The notes under the pieces were generated by a model that was not told where the DNA came from, searched no databases, and was given only the letters and a program-made list of their open reading frames with translations. From Rhodopseudomonas pentothenatexigens (GTDB lineage: Bacteria; Pseudomonadota; Alphaproteobacteria; Rhizobiales; Xanthobacteraceae): a stretch of 64,000 bases of DNA. The stretch covers positions 1-64,000 of the forward strand of contig NZ_UFQQ01000018.1 of assembly GCF_900218015.1 (NCBI RefSeq), given 5' to 3'. The position numbers and the translations under genes were made by a program. Shown here in pieces: positions 46,475 to 55,128 of the stretch (position 1 is its first letter; each line of letters starts with the position of its first letter).

Positions 46475-48691
46475 TCATCCGGTTGGTGACAGTTCCACCA
46501 TGTCGACCACCGGCAGGCTGAGTTCGACCCGGTTACGGCCGTTGAGCTTGGCCCGGTACAGCGCGTTGTCGGCGCGCGCCACGAGCATTTCGGCGTTATC
46601 GCCCGGCAGCACCTGGGCAACGCCGAAACTCGCCGTCACCGTGCCGACCTGTTCGAACAGCGTGTGTGCCACCAGCAGGCGCAGCTTCTTGGCCGTCTCG
46701 TAGGCCGAGGCAGCGTCGGTGTCGGCGAGCAGCAGCGCGAATTCCTCGCCGCCCCAGCGCGCCAGCAGGTCGGCGCGGCGGACACTGGCCGCGACCGTCT
46801 GCGACAATCGGATCAGCACCTGATCGCCCATCGGGTGGCCGAAGATGTCGTTGACCTCCTTGAAGTGATCGATGTCGAAAATGATCAGGGAGAACGGCAC
46901 ACGGCTGCGCTTGTAGCGCTCCAGCTCCTCTTCAAGCCGCTCGTTGAACTTCATGCGGTTGAACAGGCCGGTCAGCGCATCGGTCACGGCCTGCAGCGCG
47001 AGGGCCTGGGTCCGCGACTGCAGCTCCTCGCGGAGCTGGCGCTGCAACCGGTCCCGCACGCCGCGATCGAGCCCGAAGAAATAGAACAGTGCGGCGATCG
47101 CGACCTGCAGGGTGATGACGATGCCGAGCAGCCGGCTGGCGAGGATTCCCTTCACCGGGATCGCCAGCACCAGCGACACCTCGGTGTCCTCGATCGGTTG
47201 GCGGATCACATAGCTGCGCCGCCCGCCGAAGTCGGTCCAGCCGGCGCCGAACAGTTCGCGGTCGAACAGCGGCTGCCGCGCGGGCGCGCCGAACTGCTCG
47301 TCGAGTTGCATCCGCGGCAGATCCGGCCGCGGCCACAGCGTCCGCAGGAATTCGTCGCCGCGGTTGGTGATGATCACCACGCCGCGCCCATCGACCACGA
47401 AGAACGCCGGATCGAAACGGCTCATCACCGCCGCCAGCTTCTCGAGCGAAATCTCCAGCACGGCAACGCCCTGGATCTGGCCGCCGGCGCCGCGGATCGG
47501 CGATGCCGTCAGATAGGTTCTGAGACGCTGCGGCGGATCGAGCCGGAACTCGCGCACCACCCTGCCGGCGATCGCCTGCTCGAACCAGCCGACTGCCCGC
47601 AGGCTCGGCAGGCCGAGCCAGCTCCGGTCGGAGGCGTCGGACGAGCCGACGATCATGCCGGCGCGGTCGACGACGAAGCTGCGGATCGCCTCGACGGCGC
47701 CGGCGTCCAGCTCGAGCACCGACCGAGCGATGCCGGCGCCGGCGCCCTGCCCGTCGCCGAGCAGCGGCACGATCGCCGGCGACGCGGCGAGGGCTCTCAC
47801 CATCGCGTCGGCGACCGCGATCTCGCGCTCCAGACCGTTGACCAGCAGCGCCGAGTCGCCGCGGGCTTCGGCTTCGATCCCCTCGCGGCAGATCTTGCCG
47901 AAATAATTGGTGAGCGCCCAGCCCAGCAGCAGAATGGCGAACAACGTGATCAGCACGCCGACGAACTGCCGCTTCAGATGGTTCGAATAGTCCGGATAGT
48001 CGAAGGTTTCCATCAGCCGGCGGCCCCAGGCCGCCCAGGTCAGCGCCGCCAGCGTCACTGCGATCAGTCCGCGCACGAGCTGGATCGGAACTCCGGCGAT
48101 CTGCTCGAAGGTCGTCTGGTTGACGATGTCGGCCGGCCAAAACGGCGCCGGCTCGACGACGATCCCCGCCGCCGCCGCGTAGCCGACGAACGCCGCAGCG
48201 ATCGCGACCATCAGCGGCCGCGCCGATCCGGCGTAGTCGCCGCGGCTCAAATACACCGCGACACCAACCAGCACCGCCCCCGGCGCGGCGAGCAGATAAC
48301 GCGATGTCGCCTTGGCCGACGACAAGCCGTCGACGGCCCCGACGAGGCCGATCACGATCAGGATCGCGACCAAGATCCACGGTCCCGGCATCGGGATTCC
48401 GCGTGCCAGCGCGCCCTGCCGGCCGGCCTCCGCCAGAACAACGAAGGACGCGACCGACACTGCTGCACGCGCGAGCACGAACTCGCTCGCATCGCCGGCA
48501 ATCAGCGCGGTCATGTCCAGCCATTCGCTGATGCCATGAACGCAACTGAACAGCCCGGTGAGACGGATCATCGTGCTGTTATCGTCGTGCTGGCGGCGGG
48601 CGAGCACCAGGCACAGCGCCCCGAGCAGCAGGAACGACAGGCCGTAGAAGAAGAAGATGAAGTCGAGCTGCGTTTCCAAATAGCGGGCCAT
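46475..48691 (-). CDS. Membrane-bound diguanylate cyclase (GGDEF protein)
   Basis: 738-aa protein. The N-terminal part has about seven hydrophobic segments up to residue 230; a large extracytoplasmic sensor domain (CACHE/CHASE-like) lies at 250-530 between two membrane helices; then a GGDEF domain. The active site is ARWGGEEFALLL, intact, and five residues upstream the RRAD site gives the inhibitory I-site. It makes cyclic di-GMP from GTP in response to an external or membrane signal. No EAL domain is attached. It stands near a cyclic-nucleotide-binding gene. Confidence 0.9.
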   Translation of the reverse strand: MARYLETQLDFIFFFYGLSFLLLGALCLVLARRQHDDNSTMIRLTGLFSCVHGISEWLDMTALIAGDASEFVLARAAVSVASFVVLAEAGRQGALARGIPMPGPWILVAILIVIGLVGAVDGLSSAKATSRYLLAAPGAVLVGVAVYLSRGDYAGSARPLMVAIAAAFVGYAAAAGIVVEPAPFWPADIVNQTTFEQIAGVPIQLVRGLIAVTLAALTWAAWGRRLMETFDYPDYSNHLKRQFVGVLITLFAILLLGWALTNYFGKICREGIEAEARGDSALLVNGLEREIAVADAMVRALAASPAIVPLLGDGQGAGAGIARSVLELDAGAVEAIRSFVVDRAGMIVGSSDASDRSWLGLPSLRAVGWFEQAIAGRVVREFRLDPPQRLRTYLTASPIRGAGGQIQGVAVLEISLEKLAAVMSRFDPAFFVVDGRGVVIITNRGDEFLRTLWPRPDLPRMQLDEQFGAPARQPLFDRELFGAGWTDFGGRRSYVIRQPIEDTEVSLVLAIPVKGILASRLLGIVITLQVAIAALFYFFGLDRGVRDRLQRQLREELQSRTQALALQAVTDALTGLFNRMKFNERLEEELERYKRSRVPFSLIIFDIDHFKEVNDIFGHPMGDQVLIRLSQTVAASVRRADLLARWGGEEFALLLADTDAASAYETAKKLRLLVAHTLFEQVGTVTASFGVAQVLPGDNAEMLVARADNALYRAKLNGRNRVELSLPVVDMVELSPTG

Positions 48692-49113
48692 GGCACTCGA
48701 ACTTGATGTTGCCCGCCACGACCTCGCGCGCGGTCAGCACCTCATGCTGATCGCGGCGACGCTAATCGATCTCAAGTCATGCAGCGGTTAATACCACGCC
48801 CCGTACAACTACGTGGATTGGGGTCACAGCACACCGGAGCCAAGTCGTCGTGAGTTTTTGGTTCACGGCGCTGCGCAAAACGAGCGTCACCTTCATCCCA
48901 GGTTGCACCGTCGTTCGACACACTCGCTTCGGCACGTCTGGCGCGTCCGTGCCTGCGCGCGACATTTCCCGTTCTGATCGAATCCGAGGCGGAACTCGCG
49001 GGCCCTTCGGCAGTCGATTGATCGAAGCGGACCACGTCCTCGTCTGCGCGCCCCACGGCCCGCTTGTCCCAGCCTTCCCCGCCTGTGTTGCGGCGTGCGC
49101 GGAACGGCCCGTC
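48692..49113. other. 422-base gap, no gene recognised
   Basis: Between the DUF3307 gene (ending at 49114) and the GGDEF gene (starting at 48691), both minus strand. It should contain the GGDEF promoter. No repeat, RNA or trusted frame is seen; frames on both strands have no family pattern. Confidence 0.5.
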
Positions 49114-49521
49114 CTAAGCGTTGTTCGCGGCGAGCAGGATCGCGAGGCCGAAGCCGGTCAGATGATGCAGCGCCTGGTCGGTGCCGATCAGCCACCAGAA
49201 CACGGTGTCCTGATTGGTGACGTCGTAGCTGGCGACGATGAAGCCCTTGAGCCGATCAATCGCCAGGTGAATCAGGAAATCGATCACGCCGACGTACCAG
49301 AACCTCGGCGCAAGGATCAGCATCAGCAGCGTCGTCATCGCCAGATGCACGCTGCAATGCGCCAACAGCGGCAGCGCCCATCCGGTCTTGGCGTCCTTGC
49401 CCATCGCCATCCACCTGTTCTGGAAGATGAAGTCCGCGAACACGTGTTTGACGGTGAGGAGCAGCATCCAATACAGCAGCGCTCCCAAGGCAATCGACGA
49501 CGACAAATCGGGAAGGATCAA
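49114..49521 (-). CDS. DUF3307 membrane protein
   Basis: 135-aa protein with three hydrophobic segments and the family motif KHVFADFIFQNRWMAMGK, then LIHLAIDRLKGF and WWLIGTDQALHHLTGF. A TTG start at 49521 with AAGGTG upstream is chosen; an ATG at 49467 (MLLLTVKHV) is also possible. It belongs to the DUF3307 family, which has no known reaction. The gene follows the orphan IorB-type gene by 245 bases. Confidence 0.75.
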   Translation of the reverse strand: MILPDLSSSIALGALLYWMLLLTVKHVFADFIFQNRWMAMGKDAKTGWALPLLAHCSVHLAMTTLLMLILAPRFWYVGVIDFLIHLAIDRLKGFIVASYDVTNQDTVFWWLIGTDQALHHLTGFGLAILLAANNA

Positions 49522-49766
49522 GCTCGCACCTTCGCTTGGGCTCGGCAGGCGGTGAAGGCGGCCACGGCGGCGCTCAGCCGTCCGATCGTCCGCCTCCTGC
49601 ACGGAGGCTTCGCATCGCAGCCGGTCGGGATCGACCAGCGCAGATTTATGACATTTCCGGCGACCGAATGCACGCGGCTGCCGACGAACCGCGTCGTCGT
49701 CCCCGCGAAAATCGCGCGCTGCGCCGAGCCGCCACGACCGGTACGTGAATGCCCATGAGGGCGCTG

Positions 49767-50651
49767 TCACGACGCAGCGGCCTGGATCGACACGGTGCCG
49801 GACCGTGCCCTGATGGCTTCGATCGCGCGTTTCAGGCTGGTCTGCTTGCGCTCCGGCAGAGCGGCCGCGCGCGCATCGGCGATCGCCTGGGCCAGATCGG
49901 GCAACGGAAGGCCGCCGTTGAGCGCCGGCTTCACCAGGGCGTCGATGATCAGCGTCCAATTCGCCATGCCGTAGCGATAGGCGTCACCATAGCCGCGGAC
50001 CATGGTGGCGCTTTCGATCACCGCGACCGCGGCCTCCGGGCGGACCGCCAGGCTGCGGTCGATCATGTGCAGCCAGCGCTCGACCCATCGGCGCTCGTGG
50101 GCGTAGCGGATCGACAGCAGCCGCCAGCGCCGCAGCCAGGAGATGATCCGCAGCTTGCGGGTGCCGAGCCATCCGGCGGCGTTGAAGCGCATCTTCACCG
50201 GCATGTGCTGCCAGCCGAGATAGTCCAGCACTCTGAGCGTCGGAGTGGCCACCACCACCGGCAGCGCCGCCACCACCTCGTCGATCCGAAACCGGCATCT
50301 GTGATCGATCCGCGGCATCGGCCGGCGGGCCGGCGCGCTCGCCGCCTCCTGCAGCGTGAGCTGTGCGATCCGGATCGGATCTTCATAGGCCATCCGAATC
50401 GCGAGCAGCTCGGCGATCCGCAGCAGCATCGCATCGTCGACGTCGCGACGACCGGTGAAGCGCAGCAGCCGATCGAGATACAGCCGTGCGTAGCGGCGGC
50501 CCTGATAGATCACCAGCCGCTCCGCCGCGTCTTCGAGTGCTCTCGCGACCGCCGGCGACGCGGCGGCAGGCGCATTCAGCACCACCACGCGATCGTTCTC
50601 GCCGAGCATTTCGGCGAGCGTGAAGCGCAATGCGTCGATGTACCCGGCCAA
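49767..50651 (-). CDS. Orphan IorB-type C-terminal (DUF6537-like) protein
   Basis: About 294 aa. The segment YARLYLDRLLRF, then LLAIRMAYEDPIRIAQLTL, and later ESATMVRGYGDAYRYGMANW closely resembles the DUF6537 C-terminal domain of indolepyruvate:ferredoxin oxidoreductase subunit beta (from memory). The N-terminal pyruvate-ferredoxin gamma domain of such proteins is missing. A TTG start at 50651 fits, with TGAGGA, overlapping the upstream stop, as ribosome site. The gap to the cyclic-nucleotide gene is 10 bases, so the two are coupled. Function unknown; it may be a helper rather than an oxidoreductase subunit. Confidence 0.6.
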   Translation of the reverse strand: MAGYIDALRFTLAEMLGENDRVVVLNAPAAASPAVARALEDAAERLVIYQGRRYARLYLDRLLRFTGRRDVDDAMLLRIAELLAIRMAYEDPIRIAQLTLQEAASAPARRPMPRIDHRCRFRIDEVVAALPVVVATPTLRVLDYLGWQHMPVKMRFNAAGWLGTRKLRIISWLRRWRLLSIRYAHERRWVERWLHMIDRSLAVRPEAAVAVIESATMVRGYGDAYRYGMANWTLIIDALVKPALNGGLPLPDLAQAIADARAAALPERKQTSLKRAIEAIRARSGTVSIQAAAS

Positions 50652-50661
50652 GTCGGCGTCC

Positions 50662-51336
50662 TCAGCCGGTGCGGCCGACGGCGTCGGCCCGCGGCGGCTG
50701 CGTCGTCTCGGCCAGCCTCGCCTGCAGCGACTCGATGTTCTCGAACAGCCGGGCACTGGCGAGCCGCAGGAAGTAGAAGCCGAATTCCGGATTCTGCACG
50801 TACAGCTCTTCGACCTGGCGATAGCTCACGCTGAGCACCATCCCTGATTCGACGCATTCCAGCGTCTGCGTCCTGGTGTGGGTCGGCGACAGCATGCCGA
50901 GCTCGCCGACGATCGCGCCGACCGGCAGTTCGATCCCGGACTCGACCAGGCGAAACCGTCCGCTGACGATGTAGAACATCTCCTCGGCCCGCTCGTCCTT
51001 GTAGAACAACTCCTCGCCGGCGACGCATTTGCGCTTGGTCATGAACGGCTTCAGCCAGTCCATCGACAGGTCGCTGCTCACCGACTTCCTCACGTCGCGC
51101 ACCAGCTGCAGCATCTGGTGCAGCCGCCAGGCGTTCAGCGGCAGCAGCACCGCGTGCAGCGCCAGCGTCGCGTAATTATGGGTCGGGATCGACACCGCGA
51201 TCAGCAGGGCGTTGGTGAGGATGCCGAACACCCGCAGCGGAATCATCGTCCGCATCGTGGCGGTGGCGAGCACAAAGATGGTCGCGAACACGCTGCTCGC
51301 CATGCCGGCATTCTGGGCGATGAGAGACATATCCAT
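50662..51336 (-). CDS. Membrane protein with cyclic-nucleotide-binding domain
   Basis: 224-aa protein. Residues about 10-85 hold two to three hydrophobic segments, and residues 95-205 form a cNMP-binding beta-barrel (CRP-like) domain: MFYIVSGRFRLVESGIELPVGAIVGELGML with the phosphate-binding loop GAIVGEL. No DNA-binding domain follows, so it senses a nucleotide at the membrane. It precedes the orphan IorB-type gene. A 14-bp perfect palindrome lies upstream. Confidence 0.83.
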   Translation of the reverse strand: MDMSLIAQNAGMASSVFATIFVLATATMRTMIPLRVFGILTNALLIAVSIPTHNYATLALHAVLLPLNAWRLHQMLQLVRDVRKSVSSDLSMDWLKPFMTKRKCVAGEELFYKDERAEEMFYIVSGRFRLVESGIELPVGAIVGELGMLSPTHTRTQTLECVESGMVLSVSYRQVEELYVQNPEFGFYFLRLASARLFENIESLQARLAETTQPPRADAVGRTG

Positions 51337-51640
51337 GTGGGACCCACCGTTGCTTGCGATCGAACGCGACGATTCCAGCGGACACGATCAAGGCTTCGCG
51401 GCGAACCGTCGCCGGGGCGCCGCGAAGCCTTACACGCTGGTGCGGACGGAATTATAAACCAGCCGCAGCGGGTTGCGCGAGCGGTGCGGTCCCGGCCGGG
51501 CTGCCGGCGAGTTGACGGCCACCTGGCCGCCGGGCAGTTTGCGCCGCCGCTTTCACCATCCGCCGCGGCCCTCCCGCGGCCATTGCAGGGCCGGCGCCCG
51601 CTCCGGCAGCCGCCCGCTTCGATTTCAGGAGATTTTGCCG
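51337..51640. other. 304-base divergent gap
   Basis: Between the cyclic-nucleotide-binding gene (minus) and the enoyl-CoA hydratase gene (plus). It contains the perfect palindrome at 51390-51431 and an ATTATAAACC stretch near 51450. No gene seen. Confidence 0.6.
51390..51431. repeat. Perfect 14-bp inverted repeat
   Basis: AAGGCTTCGCGGCG (51390-51403) and CGCCGCGAAGCCTT (51418-51431) with a 14-base loop. It is in the promoter gap of two divergent genes, so it could be an operator or a stable RNA hairpin at the 5' end of the cyclic-nucleotide-binding transcript. No terminator T-run follows. Confidence 0.75.
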
Positions 51641-52423
51641 ATGACCGACAGCCAATCCGCCGGCCCGCCGGTGCTGACCGTCGACGGGCCGCGCGCCACC
51701 ATCCGGCTGAACCGCCCGAAGCACCTCAACCGGCTGCAGCCGGACGACCTCGCCGTCCTGCTCGATCAGTTCGCCCGGATCGACGCCGAGCCTGCGATCC
51801 GGGTGCTGGTGCTCACCGGCACCGGGCGGGCATTCTCGGCCGGCTTCGATCTCGGCGAGGTCGCCGAGCGTGCGACTGCCGAAGTCGAGGCCGAATCCCC
51901 CGGCTCGGCATTCGAAGTCGTGGCCAACCGGCTGGAGGATCTGCGGGTGCTGACGATCTGCCGGCTCAACGGCGGGGTCTATGGCGGCTCGACCGATCTG
52001 GCGCTGGCCTGCGATTTCCGCATCGGCGTCGACACCGCCGAGATGTTCATGCCGGCCGCACGGCTCGGACTGCATTACTATCCGGGCGGCATCAAACGCT
52101 ACGTCTCGCGTCTCGGCATCGACAACGCCAAGCGGCTGTTCCTGACCGCACAGCGGATCGACGCCGCCGAGATGCTGCGGATCGGATACTTGACCCAGAT
52201 GGTGCCGATGGACCGGCTCGACCGCGAGGTCGACGCGTTGGCGACGACGCTGGCCGGCAACGCGCCGAACGCGGTCGCCGGCATGAAGCGCGCCATCAAC
52301 GAATTCGCCCGCGCCGCCTTCGACGAACAGGCCGCCGACTCCCGCGCCCGCGCTTCGATGCGCAGCGACGAAATCAAGGAAGGCATCGCGGCGTTCACGG
52401 AGAAACGCGCGCCGCGATTTTGA
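51641..52423 (+). CDS. Enoyl-CoA hydratase/isomerase
   Basis: 260-aa crotonase-fold protein. Oxyanion-hole sites are GTGRAFSAGFDLGE and LNGGVYGGSTDLALACD. Start ATG 51641 has CAGGAGATTTTGCCG. It is on the plus strand, just before the acyl-CoA gene block on the opposite strand. Substrate not assigned. Confidence 0.87.
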   Translation: MTDSQSAGPPVLTVDGPRATIRLNRPKHLNRLQPDDLAVLLDQFARIDAEPAIRVLVLTGTGRAFSAGFDLGEVAERATAEVEAESPGSAFEVVANRLEDLRVLTICRLNGGVYGGSTDLALACDFRIGVDTAEMFMPAARLGLHYYPGGIKRYVSRLGIDNAKRLFLTAQRIDAAEMLRIGYLTQMVPMDRLDREVDALATTLAGNAPNAVAGMKRAINEFARAAFDEQAADSRARASMRSDEIKEGIAAFTEKRAPRF

Positions 52424-52470
52424 GCGGACTGATAAGCTGCAGTTCGCACCAGCGCAGCCACCTTTCGGGT

Positions 52471-52620
52471 GTCATTCCGGGGCGCGAGCGAAAGCTCGCG
52501 AACCCGGAATCCATACGCCCTGCGGTATCGATGAGGCCAAGCGCCGGCAACGCTCGCGCAAAATAGCAACGTCGGTGATTATGGATTCCGGGCTCGCGCT
52601 GCGCGCGCCCCGGAACGACG
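52471..52620. repeat. Palindromic intergenic repeat (GTCATTCCGGGG family)
   Basis: GTCATTCCGGGGCGCGAGC at the start and GCGCGCCCCGGAACGACG at the end. Inner arms CCCGGAATCCATA and TATGGATTCCGGG are perfect complements. This is the same family as the elements at 29684, 41209, 53564 and 57665. Confidence 0.9.
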
Positions 52621-52683
52621 GGGGAGAGGCGGTGCTCGGCATTCAATAATCAGGAGGAGATGCAGCGCCCCAACGACAGCGAG

Positions 52684-52824
52684 CTCCCTCGCCCCGCTCT
52701 TGCGGGGAGAGGGTTGGGGTGAGGGGCGACGCGAGTCGCGTACTCTCGACGAAACGGAAACGCCCCCTCATCCGGCTCAGCGCTGCGCGCTGATCCGACC
52801 TCTCCCCGCGCGCGGGGAGAGGTT
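52684..52824. repeat. Palindromic repeat with CTCCCCGC/GCGGGGAG arms
   Basis: Contains CTCGCCCCGCTCTTGCGGGGAG and later CTCTCCCCGCGCGCGGGGAGAGG, plus inner GGTGAGGGGCG and CGCCCCCTCATCC arms. It is the well-known type of Bradyrhizobium palindromic repeat and differs from the neighbouring element. Confidence 0.8.
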
Positions 52825-52844
52825 CGAACGCGGCCGTTCAGCAA

Positions 52845-53540
52845 CTACTCCACGAACGTCGCGACCTCGCCGAGTGCGGCGCGGTTGGTGCGATAGGAGT
52901 TCGCCTTGTGGTCTGGATCGGCGTAGCCGAACGAGATGCCGCAGACGACGCGGCGGTCGTCGGACAGGCCGAAATGTTTGCGGACCACGGCGGCATGGAA
53001 CGCCAGCGCGGCCTGCGGCACGGTGGCGACGCCGAGCGCCTGCGCGGCCAGCATGAACGAGGTGACGTAGCCGCCGCAATCGACCGCGCCGTAAACGCCG
53101 AGCGCCTCGTCGGTGGTGATGATGGCGACGTGGGGGGCGCCGAAGAAGCTGAAGTTCTGCAGCGCCTGCTGGGCGGCGGCGGCCTTGTCGCCGCGGGCGA
53201 TGCCGACCGCGTTGTAGAGCTGGAAGCCGCTCTCGCGGCGGCGATCGAGATAGACCCCGCGATACTCGCGCGGAAACTCGAAATCGCCCGACATCGGCGC
53301 GCCGCCGGCGGCAGCCGGATAAATCACCTCGCGAAACTTCGCCGTGGCCTCGCCCGAGGTGATCACCACCTGCCACGGCTGGCTGTTGCACCACGACGCG
53401 GTCTTCTGCGCCGCGCCGAGAATGCGTTCGATCACCTCGCGCGGCACCGGATCGGGCTTGAACCCGCGGCACGAATAGCGCGCGGCCATCAGCTGTTCGA
53501 GGACGTCGATCGGAGCGGCAGTTGCAGCGGCGTCGGTCAT
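52845..53540 (-). CDS. Nitroreductase family flavoprotein
   Basis: 231-aa FMN-dependent nitroreductase-like protein. RYSCRGFKPDPVPREVIER at the N-terminus, then ASWCNSQPWQVVI (flavin-contact region) and the typical VVCGISFGYADPDHKANS C-terminus. Length normal. It is the last gene on the minus strand of the acyl-CoA block, separated from the dehydrogenase by a palindromic repeat. It could reduce an unsaturated or nitro substrate. Confidence 0.9.
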   Translation of the reverse strand: MTDAAATAAPIDVLEQLMAARYSCRGFKPDPVPREVIERILGAAQKTASWCNSQPWQVVITSGEATAKFREVIYPAAAGGAPMSGDFEFPREYRGVYLDRRRESGFQLYNAVGIARGDKAAAAQQALQNFSFFGAPHVAIITTDEALGVYGAVDCGGYVTSFMLAAQALGVATVPQAALAFHAAVVRKHFGLSDDRRVVCGISFGYADPDHKANSYRTNRAALGEVATFVE

Positions 53541-53563
53541 GATGGCCTCATTGCTTGATGGTC

Positions 53564-53682
53564 GTCATTCCGGGGCGCTCACGAAGTGAGCGAACCCGGA
53601 ATTTGAAACGCACTGTGGCGCCGGCAATCGAACAACTTCGGAATTCCGGGTTCTCGAGCTTTCGCTCGCGCCCCGGAATGAC
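53564..53682. repeat. Palindromic intergenic repeat (GTCATTCCGGGG family)
   Basis: GTCATTCCGGGGCGCTCACGA start and CGCGCCCCGGAATGAC end; inner CCCGGAATT/AATTCCGGG arms. Fills the gap between the nitroreductase and the first acyl-CoA dehydrogenase. Confidence 0.9.
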
Positions 53683-53703
53683 GGCCCGTGGTTGATGATC
53701 GCG

Positions 53704-54948
53704 TCACCGCCCCTTGGTCGGGATCTTGTTGAACGGCACGTCCTTGTCGACCCGGATATCGCCGGGAAGGCCGAGAACGCGTTCGGCGATGATGTTGCGC
53801 AGGATCTCGTCGGTGCCGCCGGCGATCCGCATCGACGGCGAGCCGAGCAGCATCGCCTGGAAGCTGCCGCCGGCTTCGGCCTCGGCCGGATCGGTGAACA
53901 CGCCCGCCGCGCCTTCCAGATCCATCGCGAACGCCGCGATGTCCTGCAGCATCGGGCCGGCCACCAACTTGCCGATCGAGTTCTCGGGGCCGGGCCGCTG
54001 GCCCTTCGACAGCGCCGAGATCGAGCGATACGAGGTGTATTTCAGGCCGCTGGCCTTGACCGCCCAGTTCGCAAGCTTGCTGCGCACCGCCGGATCGTCG
54101 ATCGCCGGGCCGTTCTCGGTGACCAGATCGTTGCAGAACGCAAAAATTTCCGGGAAGCCGGTGGCGAGCCGCGCGCCGATCGACATGCGCTCGTTCATCA
54201 GCGTGGTCAGCGACACGTTCCAGCCGTCGCCGACTTCGCCGAGCCGCTGGCTGTCCGGAATCCGCACGTTGGTGAAGAACACCTCGTTGAATTCCTGCAT
54301 GCCGTTGGCCTGCTTGATCGGCTTCACCTCGACGCCGGGGCTCTTCATGTCCAGGAAGAACATGGTGAGTCCCTTGTGCTTGGGCACATTCGGGTCGGTG
54401 CGGGTGATCAGCAGGCCGTAATCCGAGTAGTGCGCGCCCGATGTCCAGATCTTCTGGCCGTTGATGATCCAGTCGTCGCCGTCCTTCTCGGCGCGGGTGC
54501 GCAGACCCGCGACATCGGAGCCGCCGGCCGGCTCGGAGAACAGCTGGCACCAGATCTCTTCGCCAGAGGCGAGCTTCGGCAAGTAACGGCGCTTGTGCTC
54601 CTCGGCACCGTAAGCCATCACGGTCGGGCCGCACATGCCCTCGCCGATCTGGAACGGCTGGGTCAGCTTGCCGTAAACGCCCTCTTCCTGCTGCCAGATC
54701 ACCTTCTCGATCGGCGTCGCGCCGCGGCCGCCGTATTCGCTCGGCCAGGTCAGACAGGCCCAGCCCCCTTCGGCCTTCTTCTTCTGCCACGCCTTGCCGA
54801 CCTCGACGATGTCGGCGTTCTTCAGGCTGATGCGGCCGAGGCCGGACTTCGTCAGTTCCTGTTCGTACTGCTTCGGCGCGTTGGCATCGATCCACGCGCG
54901 AGCGTGAGCGCGGAACTCGGCTTCCTGCGGGGTATCGTCGAAATTCAT
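53704..54948 (-). CDS. Acyl-CoA dehydrogenase (copy A)
   Basis: 414-aa FAD-dependent dehydrogenase, all three domains: N-terminal helices, the mid-strand LPKLASGEEIWCQLFSEPAGG and C-terminal FAD region. C-terminal DEILRNIIAERVLGLPGDIRV holds the usual base/substrate end. It is closely similar to the next gene, for example the shared opening NFDDTPQEAEFRA and ending RVDKDVPFN-IPTKGR. It introduces a double bond at the alpha-beta carbons of an acyl-CoA. The gene pair is probably a tandem duplication. Confidence 0.92.
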   Translation of the reverse strand: MNFDDTPQEAEFRAHARAWIDANAPKQYEQELTKSGLGRISLKNADIVEVGKAWQKKKAEGGWACLTWPSEYGGRGATPIEKVIWQQEEGVYGKLTQPFQIGEGMCGPTVMAYGAEEHKRRYLPKLASGEEIWCQLFSEPAGGSDVAGLRTRAEKDGDDWIINGQKIWTSGAHYSDYGLLITRTDPNVPKHKGLTMFFLDMKSPGVEVKPIKQANGMQEFNEVFFTNVRIPDSQRLGEVGDGWNVSLTTLMNERMSIGARLATGFPEIFAFCNDLVTENGPAIDDPAVRSKLANWAVKASGLKYTSYRSISALSKGQRPGPENSIGKLVAGPMLQDIAAFAMDLEGAAGVFTDPAEAEAGGSFQAMLLGSPSMRIAGGTDEILRNIIAERVLGLPGDIRVDKDVPFNKIPTKGR

Positions 54949-55038
54949 CTCAGCCTCTCGTCACTTTGTTCTTGTCTAGGCCCTCACGGTGAGGAGCGCG
55001 CATCGCGCGCGTCGCGAACCATGAGACTGGTCTCGTCG

Positions 55039-55121
55039 GTAGGATGGGTTGAGCTGTTGCGAAACCCATCCAAAACTCGCGCTGCGGGTCGATGGGTTTC
55101 GCTGCGCTCAACCCATCCTAC
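55039..55121. repeat. GTAGGATGGGTTGAGC palindromic repeat, copy 1
   Basis: GTAGGATGGGTTGAGC at the start and GCTCAACCCATCCTAC at the end are perfect complements (16 bp). Inner arms GCGAAACCCATC and GATGGGTTTCGC also pair. It lies between acyl-CoA dehydrogenase copies A and B. Confidence 0.9.
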
Positions 55122-55128
55122 AATGTTG

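Larger units (their letters stand above)
52424..52844. other. 421-base gap filled by two palindromic repeats
   Basis: Between convergent enoyl-CoA hydratase and nitroreductase genes. It contains the two repeats listed at 52471-52620 and 52684-52824 and no gene. Confidence 0.7.

Noticed and set aside
46664-48706. Plus-strand frame of 680 aa opposite the GGDEF gene
   Set aside because: Antisense to an intact GGDEF protein; the composition is that of a shadow frame.
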